Assembly (NCBI RefSeq): GCF_009296315.1
Contig: NZ_WHLY01000002.1
Location: forward strand, 3,516,501 to 3,580,500
Length of the DNA: 64,000 bases
Origin: Salmonirosea aquatica
Lineage (GTDB): Bacteria > Bacteroidota > Bacteroidia > Cytophagales > Spirosomataceae
Direction of reading: 5' to 3'
The notes under the pieces were generated by a model, which did not search any database, was not told where the DNA came from, and worked only from the letters and a program-made list of their open reading frames with translations. Positions 46,025 to 55,768 of the stretch are shown piece after piece; within the stretch, counting starts at the first letter, position 1, and every line of letters starts with the position of its first letter. Both the position numbers and the translations under genes were made by a program.

Positions 46025-46771
46025 ATGGCGCGAATATTCATTACCGGATCGGCAGACGGGCTGGGACAGTTGGCCGCTCAGCAATTGGTGAGCGAAGGGC
46101 ATCAGGTAGTGTTGCACGCCCGCAACAAGGCGAGAGGGCAGGACGCAATGAACCAGGTACCCGGAGCCGAAACGGTACTAACGGCGGATTTGTCCAATAC
46201 AGAAGAAACGAAGCAATTAGCGGCGGATGTCAATACTTTGGGAAAGTTCGACGCCGTGATTCATAATGCGGGAGTTTATCGGGCTCCCGGCGAATTGATT
46301 GCGGCGGTCAATACGCTGGCACCCTACATTCTGACCAGCCTGATTCATCCGCCCAAGCGGTTGGTTTATCTGACTTCGGGAATGCACACAGGCGGACAGG
46401 CCAGGTTAAAACAATTAAGTACTGACTTAAGCGCAATCAGCTATTCCGACTCCAAGCTGCAGGTACTTATGCTAAGCCAGGCCGTGGCTCGCTTGTGGCC
46501 CAACGTGTACGCCAATGCCGTCAATCCGGGATGGGTACCTACCAAAATGGGCGGGGTAGGTGCGCCCGACAGTCTGGAAAAAGGCTACCGGACGCAAACC
46601 TGGCTGGCCACCAGCGATGAGGCTGAAGCGCTGGTGAGCGGCCGGTACTTTTTCCATCAAAAAGAAAAGTCGTTTGCCCCCGCAGCCAGCGATGTTTCAT
46701 TGCAGGAAGAGATCCTTACGGTTTGCGAGCAGCTAACGGGTATTCATTTTCCGGCTGAATTGACAAAATAG
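46025..46771 (+). CDS. SDR family NAD(P)-dependent oxidoreductase
   Basis: 248 aa, no signal peptide, cytoplasmic. It has the Rossmann cofactor motif TGSADGLG at residues ~8-15, LHARN after beta-2 (suggesting NADP preference), the NAG motif in VIHNAGVY, the catalytic Ser in LTSGMHTGG and the YxxxK pair as YSDSK. VNPGWVPTKMGG is the usual post-catalytic segment. The substrate cannot be told from sequence. It is separated from the upstream hydrolase by 83 bp and may be transcribed on its own. Confidence 0.93.
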   Translation: MARIFITGSADGLGQLAAQQLVSEGHQVVLHARNKARGQDAMNQVPGAETVLTADLSNTEETKQLAADVNTLGKFDAVIHNAGVYRAPGELIAAVNTLAPYILTSLIHPPKRLVYLTSGMHTGGQARLKQLSTDLSAISYSDSKLQVLMLSQAVARLWPNVYANAVNPGWVPTKMGGVGAPDSLEKGYRTQTWLATSDEAEALVSGRYFFHQKEKSFAPAASDVSLQEEILTVCEQLTGIHFPAELTK

Positions 46772-47040
46772 CGTATAGTAGTGGCGCCTTCATTAGAGTC
46801 GAGCGAAGCAGGGAGAAATTCAAGCAGCGGGCTGCACCCGAGGTACAACTATTCGTGCATTGGTAACGTGAACAGCCTATTTCAGGATGAGTGTCGACAA
46901 GGCTTTGGAAGCAAGCAATGGAGTGGAGCTGAAAGCAGATACTATCAATAAGTTCTTCCTGAATCTTAAGGTAGCTTTTTATTAGCCTTTAAGTTCATGG
47001 CTAAAGACAGGCTGATTATCTTGCCGTAGCTTATCAATTT
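46772..47040. other. Non-coding gap between SDR and zinc-ribbon genes
   Basis: 269 bp with no supported gene. A 32-codon frame at 46887-46985 (MSVDKALEASNGVELKADTI...) is the only open stretch of note and is too short to support. No hairpin terminator or clear TAnnTTTG promoter was found. Confidence 0.5.
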
Positions 47041-47352
47041 ATGCCCGCTATGCCAAAACTAGATCGCTCAGACTTCAAGTACAACGCCAAGGTATTCGAG
47101 AAAACCTGCCTATGGTGTGGCACAGTCTATTTCGCCAGCCGCTCCACGGCCAAGTACTGCTCGTCTACCTGCCGGGGATACGCCAATCAGGCCAAAAACT
47201 CGGAAGAAGTGTTACCCTACGATGAAACGGATAAAATGATTTCTGCCCTGCTTTCCGAAAATGCATACCTGAAGGGACAATTGCAGCGCTACGTATTCGA
47301 AAATCAGCAGCTTCAGGACAAACTCAATCAGCAAATGCCCCCAAAAGACTGA
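47041..47352 (+). CDS. Small zinc-ribbon / coiled-coil protein, hypothetical
   Basis: 103 aa. The central CLWCGTVYFASRSTAKYCSS(TC) segment has CxxC and CxxxC pairs about 18 residues apart, a plausible structural zinc site. The C-terminal half (MISALLSENAYLKGQLQRYV, NQQLQDKLNQQ) is a short leucine-containing coiled coil, so it is probably a DNA-binding or scaffold protein that oligomerises. Two starts are possible (Met1 or Met4). No specific family was recognised. Upstream is the 269-bp gap; downstream the DUF1549/DUF1553 gene starts 69 bp later. Confidence 0.75.
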   Translation: MPAMPKLDRSDFKYNAKVFEKTCLWCGTVYFASRSTAKYCSSTCRGYANQAKNSEEVLPYDETDKMISALLSENAYLKGQLQRYVFENQQLQDKLNQQMPPKD

Positions 47353-47421
47353 GAACGTTGCTTCCATCAGTATTTTCTGGTACAGATCGGGTTTATATTA
47401 TCGAAATAGCGTCATAACTAT

Positions 47422-50400
47422 ATGCTCATCAGGATATTCCAGCTACTGACTGCCGCTTTTATGGTATTTTCCTGTCGCCCTGCTTTGCCAGAAGACGTCA
47501 GTGCAGCGATGGATCAGGTACCCGATGCGGTGGATTATAACCGGGATGTAAAGCCGATTCTTTCCGATAAATGCTTTGCCTGCCACGGCCCAGACCAGAA
47601 AAAACAAAAGGCGGGACTTCGACTGGATGTAGCAGCACACGCGTACGGTGCCTTGCCTGAATCACCCGGCCAAGTGGCCATTAAGCCTGGCAACCTGCGG
47701 GGTAGTGAGGTTTTCCGGCGCATCATCTCCACTGATCCCAAGGTCATGATGCCTGGTCCCGAATCCCACCTGAGCCTGACGGCCTATGAGAAAGCTATCT
47801 TGATTAAATGGATCGAGAACGGAGCGGAGTACCAGCCTCATTGGGCGTTTCAGAAACCGGTACGTCCCGCAATTCCAACTGAGGTCATGCGGGACTGGGG
47901 AAAAAATCCCGTCGACCGTTTCGTTGCGGCCCGGCTAGCCTCTCTGGACCTACGGCCTGCTCCCGAAGCCGACCGGGAAACCCTGATCCGCCGCGTTACG
48001 TTTGACCTGACGGGTCTTCCTCCTACGCTGGCCGAGATCGACACTTTCTTGGCGGACAAAAGTGCAGATGCCTATGAAAAGGTAGTGGATCGGCTGCTCA
48101 AGTCACCCCACTACGGCGAACGGATGGCGACGGATTGGCTGGATGTGGCCCGCTTCGCCGATTCCCATGGATATACCGTGGACCGGCTACGGGATATGTC
48201 TCCCTATCGGGATTGGGTTATCCGGGCTTTCAACCGGAACCAGCCCTACGACAGGTTCATCCATTGGCAGCTTGCGGGCGACCTGTTGTCCCAAGCCAAC
48301 CGGGAAATGCGAATCGCCACGGCCTTCAACCGCAATCATCCCCAAAATATGGAAGGAGGCATCATCGAAAAGGAGTTTCAGACCGAATACGTCCTGGACC
48401 GTACCAACACGCTCGGCGATGCCTTTCTGGGTCTGTCGGTAGGGTGCGCCAAGTGCCACGACCATAAGTACGACCCTATATCCCAAAAGAACTATTACCA
48501 GCTCAGCGCTTTTTTCAACAACGTGGCAGAAGCCGGTCAGATTTCGTGGGATGATGCCATGCCATCGCCCACGCTGTTGCTGCCTACGCCCCGGCAACAG
48601 AAGCTCCTGGAATATCTGAACACTCAAATTGCCGCGCAGACCGAAACGCTACGGACCGAGCAGGAAAGGGGGGAATCGGATTTCGAACAATGGCTCTCCA
48701 GCCATTCCTATGCCGGATTGGCCCGACAGACCCTTCCCGGAGATGGACTGGTAGCCCACTATGCCTTTGAAGGAAATTCACTGCGCAATGAAGTCAATCC
48801 TAAGGACCTGGCCTACACCACGCTGGCGGGCGGCGTTCGGGAAAAGGAAGTGTGGACCACCGGACACCAGGGCGTAGGGCTATTGCTGAATGGCGATGCC
48901 TGGCTGGATCTGGACCGGGTAGGGATTTTCCGCAAATCCGAGCCGTTCAGTGTTGGGCTATGGGTCCGAATTCCCAAAGAAATGCAGGAAGGAGTGATTT
49001 TTCACAAAAGTCTGGCAGAGCGCCTCTACAATTTCCGAGGCTACCACGTGTACCTCAAGGATGGTCGGCTGGAGATGTCCATGGCCCACGTGGCTCCGGC
49101 TAATGCCATTTCTAAAATTAGCCGCCGAACGGTACCCCGAGACCGATGGATCCAGCTGACAATGACCAACGACGGTTCCGGTAGAGCAGCGGGATTGAAA
49201 CTATACCTGGACGGTCGGGAAATGCCCATGCGTACCACTATGGATCACCTGGACAAGGATATCCTGTTCGACGAAAAGCGGGTAAGCCCCCAGCCCGGGC
49301 TACAGATTGGCGGCTGGTGGAGGGGCTACGGTCTCAAGAACGGAGCGATCGATGATATTGTGGTATACAACCGCACTCTGACACCCTACGAGGCCGCCAT
49401 CCTGGCACAGAAAACCGACTGGAAGGCGATCGGTGCCAAAACCGTCTCACAACTCACGCAAATCGAACGGGAGGCGCTGCGGGCGTATTATTTCTCGGCC
49501 GTGCACCTACCCACGCGAAAGGCGAGGCAGGAACTCACCGAAACCCGCACAATGCTGGCCGATAGTACCGAACCGGTGCGGGAGCTGATGGTGATGCGCG
49601 AAGCCATGCAATTCCGCCCTACCTACGTGCTGGAACGGGGTAGTTACGATGCCCCGGGCGAACGGGTGTCTCCAGCTACCCCCGAGCGAATTTTTCCGTT
49701 TCCCAAAGACTATCCTAAAAACCGGTACGGTCTAGCCCGGTGGCTTACGCACCCCGACAATCCCCTGACGGCCAGGGTGGCGGTGAACCGGTACTGGCAG
49801 ATGTTTTTTGGAACGGGCTTGGTCAGAACTTCCGAGGATTTTGGGAATCAGGGTGAGATGCCCTCCCATCCCAAACTTTTAGATTGGCTGGCTGTTTCCT
49901 TTCAGGAGTCGGGCTGGAATGTGAAACAACTCATCCGTACCCTCGTTACTTCAGCCACCTATCGTCAGTCGTCCCGTACCCCAAAAGCCCTGTATGAGCG
50001 TGATCCGAACAACCGCCTGCTGGCTCGGGGCCCAACCAGCCGTTTGACCGCCGAAATGTTACGGGACAATGCCCTGGCAGCCAGTGGCCTGATAAACCTA
50101 CAGGTGGGCGGCAGTAGCATAAAACCCTACCAGCCCGATGGCCTGTGGCGTATCAATGGCGCTACCTACGTGCCCGATACGGGGGCACAAGTGTACAAGC
50201 GAAGCCTGTATGTACTAATTAAGCGGTCCGTACCCAATCCTACGTTGGGTACATTCGATGCGCCCTCCCGCAGTTTTTGTACCGTGCGTCGTCAGAAAAC
50301 CAACACACCCCTGCAGGCCCTGGTTACGCTCAATGATCCTACTTTTGTCGAAGCCGCCCGCGTACTGGGGGAAGTCATGAGCAAAGGTGAAGACAACCGG

Positions 50401-50646
50401 TCCGCCCTGGTCAGAACCTACCGGAAACTGACGGGACGGCAACCTACTCCTCAGGAAGTGGCACTGCTACTGCGCCTGCAAGCCACCGAAATCGAACGCT
50501 TCCGAAAAAATCCTGCCAAAGCCCGGGGCTGGCTGACGACCGGACAGTACCGGGTCGATCCGTCCCTGGAAGCCGCCCGGGTTGCGGCCAACACAGTAGT
50601 GGCCAGTACCATCATGAATTCCGATGCCACCCTCACCAAACGCTGA
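47422..50646 (+). CDS. Lipoprotein with planctomycete-type cytochrome, DUF1549, LamG and DUF1553 domains
   Basis: 1074 aa. MLIRIFQLLTAAFMVFSCRP ends in a lipobox-like FSC, so it is a probable lipoprotein. Order: PSCyt1 with KCFACHGPD (~50), DUF1549/PSCyt2 (~160-370) including the family-typical second CxxCH motif CAKCHDHKYDPI (~342), a LamG/concanavalin-like domain (~435-670, GLVAHYAFEGNSLRNEV), then DUF1553/PSD1 (~760-1030, VAVNRYWQMFFGTGLVRTSEDFGNQ, shown in part). Such proteins abound in Planctomycetes and some Cytophagales and are linked to polysaccharide use, but their reaction is not established. The stop is 7 bp before the DUF1501 gene, its usual partner. Confidence 0.92.
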   Translation: MLIRIFQLLTAAFMVFSCRPALPEDVSAAMDQVPDAVDYNRDVKPILSDKCFACHGPDQKKQKAGLRLDVAAHAYGALPESPGQVAIKPGNLRGSEVFRRIISTDPKVMMPGPESHLSLTAYEKAILIKWIENGAEYQPHWAFQKPVRPAIPTEVMRDWGKNPVDRFVAARLASLDLRPAPEADRETLIRRVTFDLTGLPPTLAEIDTFLADKSADAYEKVVDRLLKSPHYGERMATDWLDVARFADSHGYTVDRLRDMSPYRDWVIRAFNRNQPYDRFIHWQLAGDLLSQANREMRIATAFNRNHPQNMEGGIIEKEFQTEYVLDRTNTLGDAFLGLSVGCAKCHDHKYDPISQKNYYQLSAFFNNVAEAGQISWDDAMPSPTLLLPTPRQQKLLEYLNTQIAAQTETLRTEQERGESDFEQWLSSHSYAGLARQTLPGDGLVAHYAFEGNSLRNEVNPKDLAYTTLAGGVREKEVWTTGHQGVGLLLNGDAWLDLDRVGIFRKSEPFSVGLWVRIPKEMQEGVIFHKSLAERLYNFRGYHVYLKDGRLEMSMAHVAPANAISKISRRTVPRDRWIQLTMTNDGSGRAAGLKLYLDGREMPMRTTMDHLDKDILFDEKRVSPQPGLQIGGWWRGYGLKNGAIDDIVVYNRTLTPYEAAILAQKTDWKAIGAKTVSQLTQIEREALRAYYFSAVHLPTRKARQELTETRTMLADSTEPVRELMVMREAMQFRPTYVLERGSYDAPGERVSPATPERIFPFPKDYPKNRYGLARWLTHPDNPLTARVAVNRYWQMFFGTGLVRTSEDFGNQGEMPSHPKLLDWLAVSFQESGWNVKQLIRTLVTSATYRQSSRTPKALYERDPNNRLLARGPTSRLTAEMLRDNALAASGLINLQVGGSSIKPYQPDGLWRINGATYVPDTGAQVYKRSLYVLIKRSVPNPTLGTFDAPSRSFCTVRRQKTNTPLQALVTLNDPTFVEAARVLGEVMSKGEDNRSALVRTYRKLTGRQPTPQEVALLLRLQATEIERFRKNPAKARGWLTTGQYRVDPSLEAARVAANTVVASTIMNSDATLTKR

Positions 50647-50653
50647 AAACGCC

Positions 50654-52162
50654 ATGGGATACCATCCTGACGAGTTCCGGCTCTACACTCCGGAATTCCA
50701 TAAGTTAAACGAAAAATTGGACCGCCGTCACTTTCTGACCAAGACATCCCTGGGTTTAGGTGCCCTGGCGGCTGGTACCCTGTTCGGAGCCGGAAAACCC
50801 TTCGGCAGTGCGGCTTCCGGAACTCCCGGTCTCTCAGAAGACTCGCAGGAAGCCTTGTTGCAGGCCTTGCCTCATTTTGCCCCAAAGGCCAAACGGGTGG
50901 TATACCTCTTCATGAGCGGCGGCCCCTCGCAATTCGAGACCTTCGACTACAAGCCTAAACTGGCTCCTATGTTCGGCCAGGATCTGCCCGACTCGGTTCG
51001 GCAAGGGCAACGGCTTACCGGCATGAGCGCCAACCAAAGCAGCCTGCCTATTGCTCCTTCTGTCTTTTCCTTTAACCAATACGGGGAGTCCCGTACCTGG
51101 GTGAGCGAGTTGCTGCCCCACTCCGCCCGGGTAGTGGATGAGCTTTGTATTGTCAAATCGCTTTATACCGAGGCCATCAACCATGATCCTGCCATTACCT
51201 TTTTCCAGACCGGCAGTCAGCTACCCGGTCGGCCTTCTATTGGCTCGTGGGTGAGTTATGGCCTGGGATCGCTGAATCAGAACCTACCCACCTTCATTGC
51301 GCTGGTCTCAAAAAATGCCAGTGGACAGCCCTTGTACGCCCGCTTGTGGGGGAATGGCTTCCTACCCACCGAACACCAGGGAGTCCAGTTTCGCTCGGGT
51401 CCCGATCCGGTGCTTTTCCTCAACAATCCCGAAGGGTACGACGGAACCGACCGCCAGGAAATGCTGGGGTACCTGAAGCAGCTGAATCAACTGCAAAACG
51501 AAGCCCTCGGCGATCCTGAGGTGGAAGCCCGCATGGCCCAATACGAAATGGCATTCCGGATGCAAACCTCGGTACCCGAAGTGATGGATACCCGCGGTGA
51601 ACCTGACTCCGTCTTTGAGCTTTACGGGCCCGACAGCCGGGATGCCGGTACCTATGCGGCTAATTGCCTTTTGGCGCGCAAGCTGTTGGAAAAGGATGTA
51701 AAGTTCGTCCAGCTCTACCATCAGGGCTGGGACCACCACGGAGGCTTACCGGGGGGTATCCCGGGACAGTGCAAAAAAATCGACCAACCTACCGCGGCCC
51801 TGGTCATGGATCTGAAACAACGCGGGATGCTGGACGATACCCTGGTAATCTGGGGGGGCGAATTTGGTCGTACCGTGTATTCGCAGGGTAAACTGACCGC
51901 GACCGATTACGGCCGCGACCACCACCCGCGCTGCTTTACCATGTGGATGGCCGGCGCAGGAGTCAAGCGGGGCTTCTCCTACGGCGAAACTGATGATTTT
52001 AGCTACAACATCACCCAGAATCCGGTGCATGTCCACGATTTTCAGGCTACTCTGCTTCATTTGCTTGGCGTTGACCATGAGCGCCTTACTTTCAAATTCC
52101 AAGGTCGGCGTTACCGTCTGACCGATGTGCAGGGCAAGGTAGTGCAAGGAATCCTGGCTTAA
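50654..52162 (+). CDS. DUF1501 family protein with Tat-type signal
   Basis: 502 aa from 50654 (MGYHPDEFRLYTPEFHKL); an alternative start at 50624 would overlap the upstream gene by 23 nt. DRRHFLTKTSLGLGALAAG is a twin-arginine-like signal, suggesting folded, cofactor-bearing export. VVYLFMSGGPSQFETFDYKP and the C-terminal DHHPRCFTMWMAGAGVKRGF are DUF1501 hallmarks; the family is related to the alkaline-phosphatase/sulfatase superfamily. It is paired with the DUF1553 gene with a 7-bp gap, clearly one operon, and the two probably act together outside the cytoplasmic membrane. Confidence 0.93.
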   Translation: MGYHPDEFRLYTPEFHKLNEKLDRRHFLTKTSLGLGALAAGTLFGAGKPFGSAASGTPGLSEDSQEALLQALPHFAPKAKRVVYLFMSGGPSQFETFDYKPKLAPMFGQDLPDSVRQGQRLTGMSANQSSLPIAPSVFSFNQYGESRTWVSELLPHSARVVDELCIVKSLYTEAINHDPAITFFQTGSQLPGRPSIGSWVSYGLGSLNQNLPTFIALVSKNASGQPLYARLWGNGFLPTEHQGVQFRSGPDPVLFLNNPEGYDGTDRQEMLGYLKQLNQLQNEALGDPEVEARMAQYEMAFRMQTSVPEVMDTRGEPDSVFELYGPDSRDAGTYAANCLLARKLLEKDVKFVQLYHQGWDHHGGLPGGIPGQCKKIDQPTAALVMDLKQRGMLDDTLVIWGGEFGRTVYSQGKLTATDYGRDHHPRCFTMWMAGAGVKRGFSYGETDDFSYNITQNPVHVHDFQATLLHLLGVDHERLTFKFQGRRYRLTDVQGKVVQGILA

Positions 52163-52165
52163 AAG

Positions 52166-52196
52166 GGCTTTTACATCCGTCCTATTTGTAAAAGCC
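52166..52196. terminator. Hairpin between convergent DUF1501 and DUF5686 genes
   Basis: Arms GGCTTTTACA (52166-52175) and TGTAAAAGCC (52187-52196) are perfect reverse complements with an 11-base loop, starting 3 bp after the DUF1501 stop. The position between convergent genes supports a bidirectional terminator, although the stem is A/T-rich. Confidence 0.6.
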
Positions 52197-52249
52197 TGGG
52201 TAAGTCCTTTACTTTTTAAGAGTTCAACGGAAAATAGGTTTTGGGCGAA

Positions 52250-54766
52250 TTAGAAACTCAGCCCGGAAGAAACTTTGATGCCGAAGTTGATGGCATCCGG
52301 ACTGTCGCGGTGCGTAAGCCGGTGGATGGCGTCCACCCGGATCACCTTCAGGATATTATCAATTCCGTAGCCTACTTCCACATAGGGGATTCGGCCTAAT
52401 GACTGGAAGCCCAAAAGGGGTTGCCCCATTTCGCCGGTGGAAGGCGTCAGCCGGGCGTTGGCCGGGCTCACCCCGCCCGCCAGCGCCTTACCCGTCACCA
52501 CAAAACGCCATTTCAACCGTTTGATGGCTGGAATGCGGTTAAAAAGCAGACCCTGGAAATTGTGTTCGAACATGAGTCCGGCGTAATGGTCGTTGGCAAA
52601 TTCAAAGCGGCTCATCAGATTGTAGCCACTGCTGGAATAGATCAGGGATGGATTGCCCTTGGGAATAAAAAGCAGCGAATAGGGTAGGGTGGAAGGGGTA
52701 TAGCCCAGGTTGATGTTATAGGAGGTCCGACCCAATATCCCCAGCCGGAACGAGTGCTCGATCCCCAACTGGAAACGGTGGTAATTAAAATCACCGTTCA
52801 AGGCCTTGGTTCCCAACTCATACCGAAAAACAAGGGTAGGTTGATTACTGCCTGGGATGCCGTAGCGGAAGTTGTCGTCCTGTACCATGATTTCTCCGGG
52901 GGCGAAGCGGGTTTCCAGTGTAAGCTCACTGGTCCGGTACCGGCTCCGGTAGGTGGCATCGGGGTCTCCGGGCATTTGGTAGGCGAAGGGGAATTTCGGA
53001 TCAAAGGTACGGGTATCCAGGCCAACGGTCTGGGTGAACCCACCCCCCAGCTCCCGCCGGATGTAGGTGCGGGTATGTTGCTGGAAGTAGGGACGGCTGA
53101 GCTCTCCGAACCGGCTGAAGGCCCCCCAGAGAAAGTTGCTGCCGATCAGTTTACTACTGAATCCCAGCTGCTCAAGATCGTAACTGTGGTCGAGGCCGAT
53201 GACTGTCCAGGGCTTTTTCCCGGCCACAAACTCTACGCCACCTCCGTATTTGAATCGCCTGTCGAGGGTACCGTACGCTCCGTACCCGTGCAGGATCCAG
53301 CGACGGCTGAAATCCACGTTGGTGTGTAATCCCAGCCGCAATCGGTGACCTTCCACGTCGTTGTTGGCATAGCTGTAGATAAGTGGCCCCAGTTCCAGTC
53401 CCGAGCTACCGAAGGGCAGGTACCCCCCGTTGAGCAGATTAATGACCTTGCCCACGGTTTTCATCACGGGCGTGTTGCGAACGGAGTCCACAACTTCGAA
53501 CACCCGCAGCTCCTCCCGGCTCAACCCCTGGGGACGTACCTCCTTCCAGTAGTCTGGGGTACTTTGCCGGTAATTTTCGGCCAGTTCCAGGGCGGGTTCG
53601 TAAAAGCCGGGTTCCAGGGGCTCGTTGACTTTCAGATTCTGGGCCACGAGATAAAAACGCACTACCACGCCCGGTGCATTAGGCAGGGGACGGTCCGAGT
53701 CGATGAGGAGTTGTGTGAGCACGGGGAGGCGCACGGGGCGGTCCGGGCCACTGGTTTCGACATCCTCCCAGTACTGCTCCAACCGGAGGGCTTCGACAAA
53801 ATTGATGTTCGCCCGGCGGTCGATGTTGGCTTCGATCTTGAGCAGACCCAGGCGCGTGGTATCGATCCAGACAGTCCCGTTGAAAGCCAGATCCTTAATC
53901 TGCCTGGGCTCGAAGTCGATCTGGTAGCACTGGATACCCCCCACAGAAACCGTGTCGATGAGGCGGTAGGCGTAGGAAGCTTCCCAATATTGTCCCAGGG
54001 GTGAAGGCAGGTCTTTGCGCAACAGGCTGACATAATTCCCGTAAAAATTATATTGCTGGAAGGAAGCACCCGTAAATTGGGCGGTGAGGCCGCCATCGCT
54101 GATACCGACCCCGATCGCCCGGCTCTTCAGGACGTGTTCCTTGATTTTGGCGGGATTGGAGCGGTAGTAATATTCGGAGTAAGTTTCCGACACGAACACG
54201 GGTACCACGGGCTTGCCGTCGTCTCCCACGAGGGCGGGTAGTTTGGCCAGATTCCTATTTACCAGTCCGGGACGGCGGGTTTCTCCGGTGAATTCGTCGA
54301 GGTAAGCCTCGGTTTTGGCGTAGCTGTCAAACTGATAGGCGGTCAACTGACTGGGATCGAACTGGTCGCGGCGTTTGACGGCTTCCCGGATAAGGGGATA
54401 GGCGGGATCGCCGCCCTTGGCGTATACCTTCACCTCCTGGAGCAAGTTGGAGGTAGGTACCAGCACTATATCGATGGTCTGGTCCGTCTCCTGCGTGAGC
54501 GGGTAGGTTCGGGTTGCGTACCCGAGGCTCGTAACTAGCAACGAATCGCCGGGACGGCTGGTCACAATCACATAGTTTCCTTCAAAATCCGAAGTAGCGC
54601 CTGAACTGGTGCCCCGGATGGCCACACTGACGAACGGGATACCCTGCCGGGTGGTGCTGTCGGTGATGTGGCCGCTGATGCGGTAGGTCGTTTGGGCCGT
54701 GGCGAATCCGGTTAGCAGGAGCCAACCAAAAAATCCAATCCATCGCACCAAAACGAATGTATTCAT
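52250..54766 (-). CDS. DUF5686 outer-membrane protein with carboxypeptidase-like regulatory domain
   Basis: 838 aa. A signal peptide (VRWIGFFGWLLLTGFATAQT) precedes a CarboxypepD_reg-like domain (~30-110: YRISGHITDSTTRQGIPFVS). The remainder matches DUF5686, a Bacteroidota outer-membrane beta-barrel family related to TonB-dependent-receptor accessory proteins, and ends with alternating strands and a C-terminal Phe (FGIKVSSGLSF) as expected for barrel insertion. It is monocistronic, with its own 273-bp upstream gap. The function of the family is not well defined. Confidence 0.9.
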   Translation of the reverse strand: MNTFVLVRWIGFFGWLLLTGFATAQTTYRISGHITDSTTRQGIPFVSVAIRGTSSGATSDFEGNYVIVTSRPGDSLLVTSLGYATRTYPLTQETDQTIDIVLVPTSNLLQEVKVYAKGGDPAYPLIREAVKRRDQFDPSQLTAYQFDSYAKTEAYLDEFTGETRRPGLVNRNLAKLPALVGDDGKPVVPVFVSETYSEYYYRSNPAKIKEHVLKSRAIGVGISDGGLTAQFTGASFQQYNFYGNYVSLLRKDLPSPLGQYWEASYAYRLIDTVSVGGIQCYQIDFEPRQIKDLAFNGTVWIDTTRLGLLKIEANIDRRANINFVEALRLEQYWEDVETSGPDRPVRLPVLTQLLIDSDRPLPNAPGVVVRFYLVAQNLKVNEPLEPGFYEPALELAENYRQSTPDYWKEVRPQGLSREELRVFEVVDSVRNTPVMKTVGKVINLLNGGYLPFGSSGLELGPLIYSYANNDVEGHRLRLGLHTNVDFSRRWILHGYGAYGTLDRRFKYGGGVEFVAGKKPWTVIGLDHSYDLEQLGFSSKLIGSNFLWGAFSRFGELSRPYFQQHTRTYIRRELGGGFTQTVGLDTRTFDPKFPFAYQMPGDPDATYRSRYRTSELTLETRFAPGEIMVQDDNFRYGIPGSNQPTLVFRYELGTKALNGDFNYHRFQLGIEHSFRLGILGRTSYNINLGYTPSTLPYSLLFIPKGNPSLIYSSSGYNLMSRFEFANDHYAGLMFEHNFQGLLFNRIPAIKRLKWRFVVTGKALAGGVSPANARLTPSTGEMGQPLLGFQSLGRIPYVEVGYGIDNILKVIRVDAIHRLTHRDSPDAINFGIKVSSGLSF

Positions 54767-55039
54767 GGGTACCCCTAGCTGAAGACAATTACCGGGACAG
54801 TGTTGTCCGGCAACGGGTCAACATCCAACTCAGGTAATTGGTTCAGGCTGTAAAAAGACCATACCAAACCCAGGAAAACTCCTATTTTTTCCTTTCATTC
54901 GCCAGTCTTTTTCGTAGAAAACTATTCATGCCCGGTACCTGACTAAGGCAGTAGGAAAAAGAATTTATTTGAAAGCCGGAATGCTCTACCCACATTCTCC
55001 AGAACTAGTGCCAGGAGGCCATCTCATCGGCAGACCTGT
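54767..55039. other. Gap upstream of the DUF5686 gene
   Basis: 273 bp between the DUF5686 start and the end of the methyltransferase-like gene, both minus strand. It must hold the DUF5686 promoter, but no match to TTTG-N20-TAnnTTTG was clear on the minus strand and no hairpin terminator stands out. Confidence 0.4.
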
Positions 55040-55768
55040 TCAGGCCATGTCTTCAGTCATCCGGCCGGATTTCTTAAGGTACCGGACATACCCGTACACC
55101 AAACCCAGGCCTAGCACTACGGCTCCAAAAACTACCCAACGATTAACGGTGGGCGGCAGGACCGGGTACTTGTAGAGTAGCAGCGCCGCAATCCCCAATA
55201 GCCATACGAGCAGGGTGTTATATTCCTTCAGGAGCCAGCGCTTGTAGTTGAAACGCATACTGCCGAGGGTAGCCCCCAGGCCGCTCAGACGGATCCACCA
55301 GCGGTTCACCTGCTGGCAGTACTGGTCGAAGACGGCTCCGAACTTATTGCGCAAAAAGTTCTCTTCGGCCAACACAATGGCCTGATAGATGAACAGGAAT
55401 AGCGGAATGACAATGGCTACGTAAATCAAAGAATTGGACAGGATGCCCACGCCCACCAACATCAGGATGTTTCCTACGTAGAGCGGATTACGGCCGTGGC
55501 TGAAGATTCCTTCGGTAACGAGCCGCTCGGCGTATACTTTCTTGTCCTTCCCGCCCCGGATGATGTAGGCTAGCCCGATGGTCAATCCCCGGATCAGCTC
55601 GCCCAGGACGGTAATCAGTAGGCCCGCAATGAGCGGAATCAGGTAGTAGCGGTCGCCGAACCGGGCCTGCGTAAACAACTCGGGCGACGGAGCGAACAGC
55701 AACAGGTAGAGGACGATGAACAGATTGTTGCGGTAGCGAAAAAAGAAATTCCCGATAGAAACCATCAT
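55040..55768 (-). CDS. Isoprenylcysteine carboxyl methyltransferase-like membrane protein
   Basis: 242 aa integral membrane protein. Hydrophobic segments include LFIVLYLLLFAP, LIPLIAGLLITVLGELI, ILMLVGVGILSNSLIYVAIV and, near the C-terminus, LLVWLLGIAALLLY. The ICMT/PEMT signature is present: GRNPLYVGN in the middle and EENFLRNKFGAVFDQY about 60 residues later, which bind S-adenosylmethionine. It overlaps the end of the cmoA-like gene by 4 bp (ATGA), so the two are translationally coupled. The substrate in bacteria of this group is unknown. A Lys-rich C-terminal tail probably faces the cytoplasm. Confidence 0.85.
   Translation of the reverse strand: MMVSIGNFFFRYRNNLFIVLYLLLFAPSPELFTQARFGDRYYLIPLIAGLLITVLGELIRGLTIGLAYIIRGGKDKKVYAERLVTEGIFSHGRNPLYVGNILMLVGVGILSNSLIYVAIVIPLFLFIYQAIVLAEENFLRNKFGAVFDQYCQQVNRWWIRLSGLGATLGSMRFNYKRWLLKEYNTLLVWLLGIAALLLYKYPVLPPTVNRWVVFGAVVLGLGLVYGYVRYLKKSGRMTEDMA

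Noticed and set aside
46887-46985. 32-aa frame between the SDR and zinc-ribbon genes
   Set aside because: Too short, no recognisable similarity, and nothing besides an ATG supports translation.
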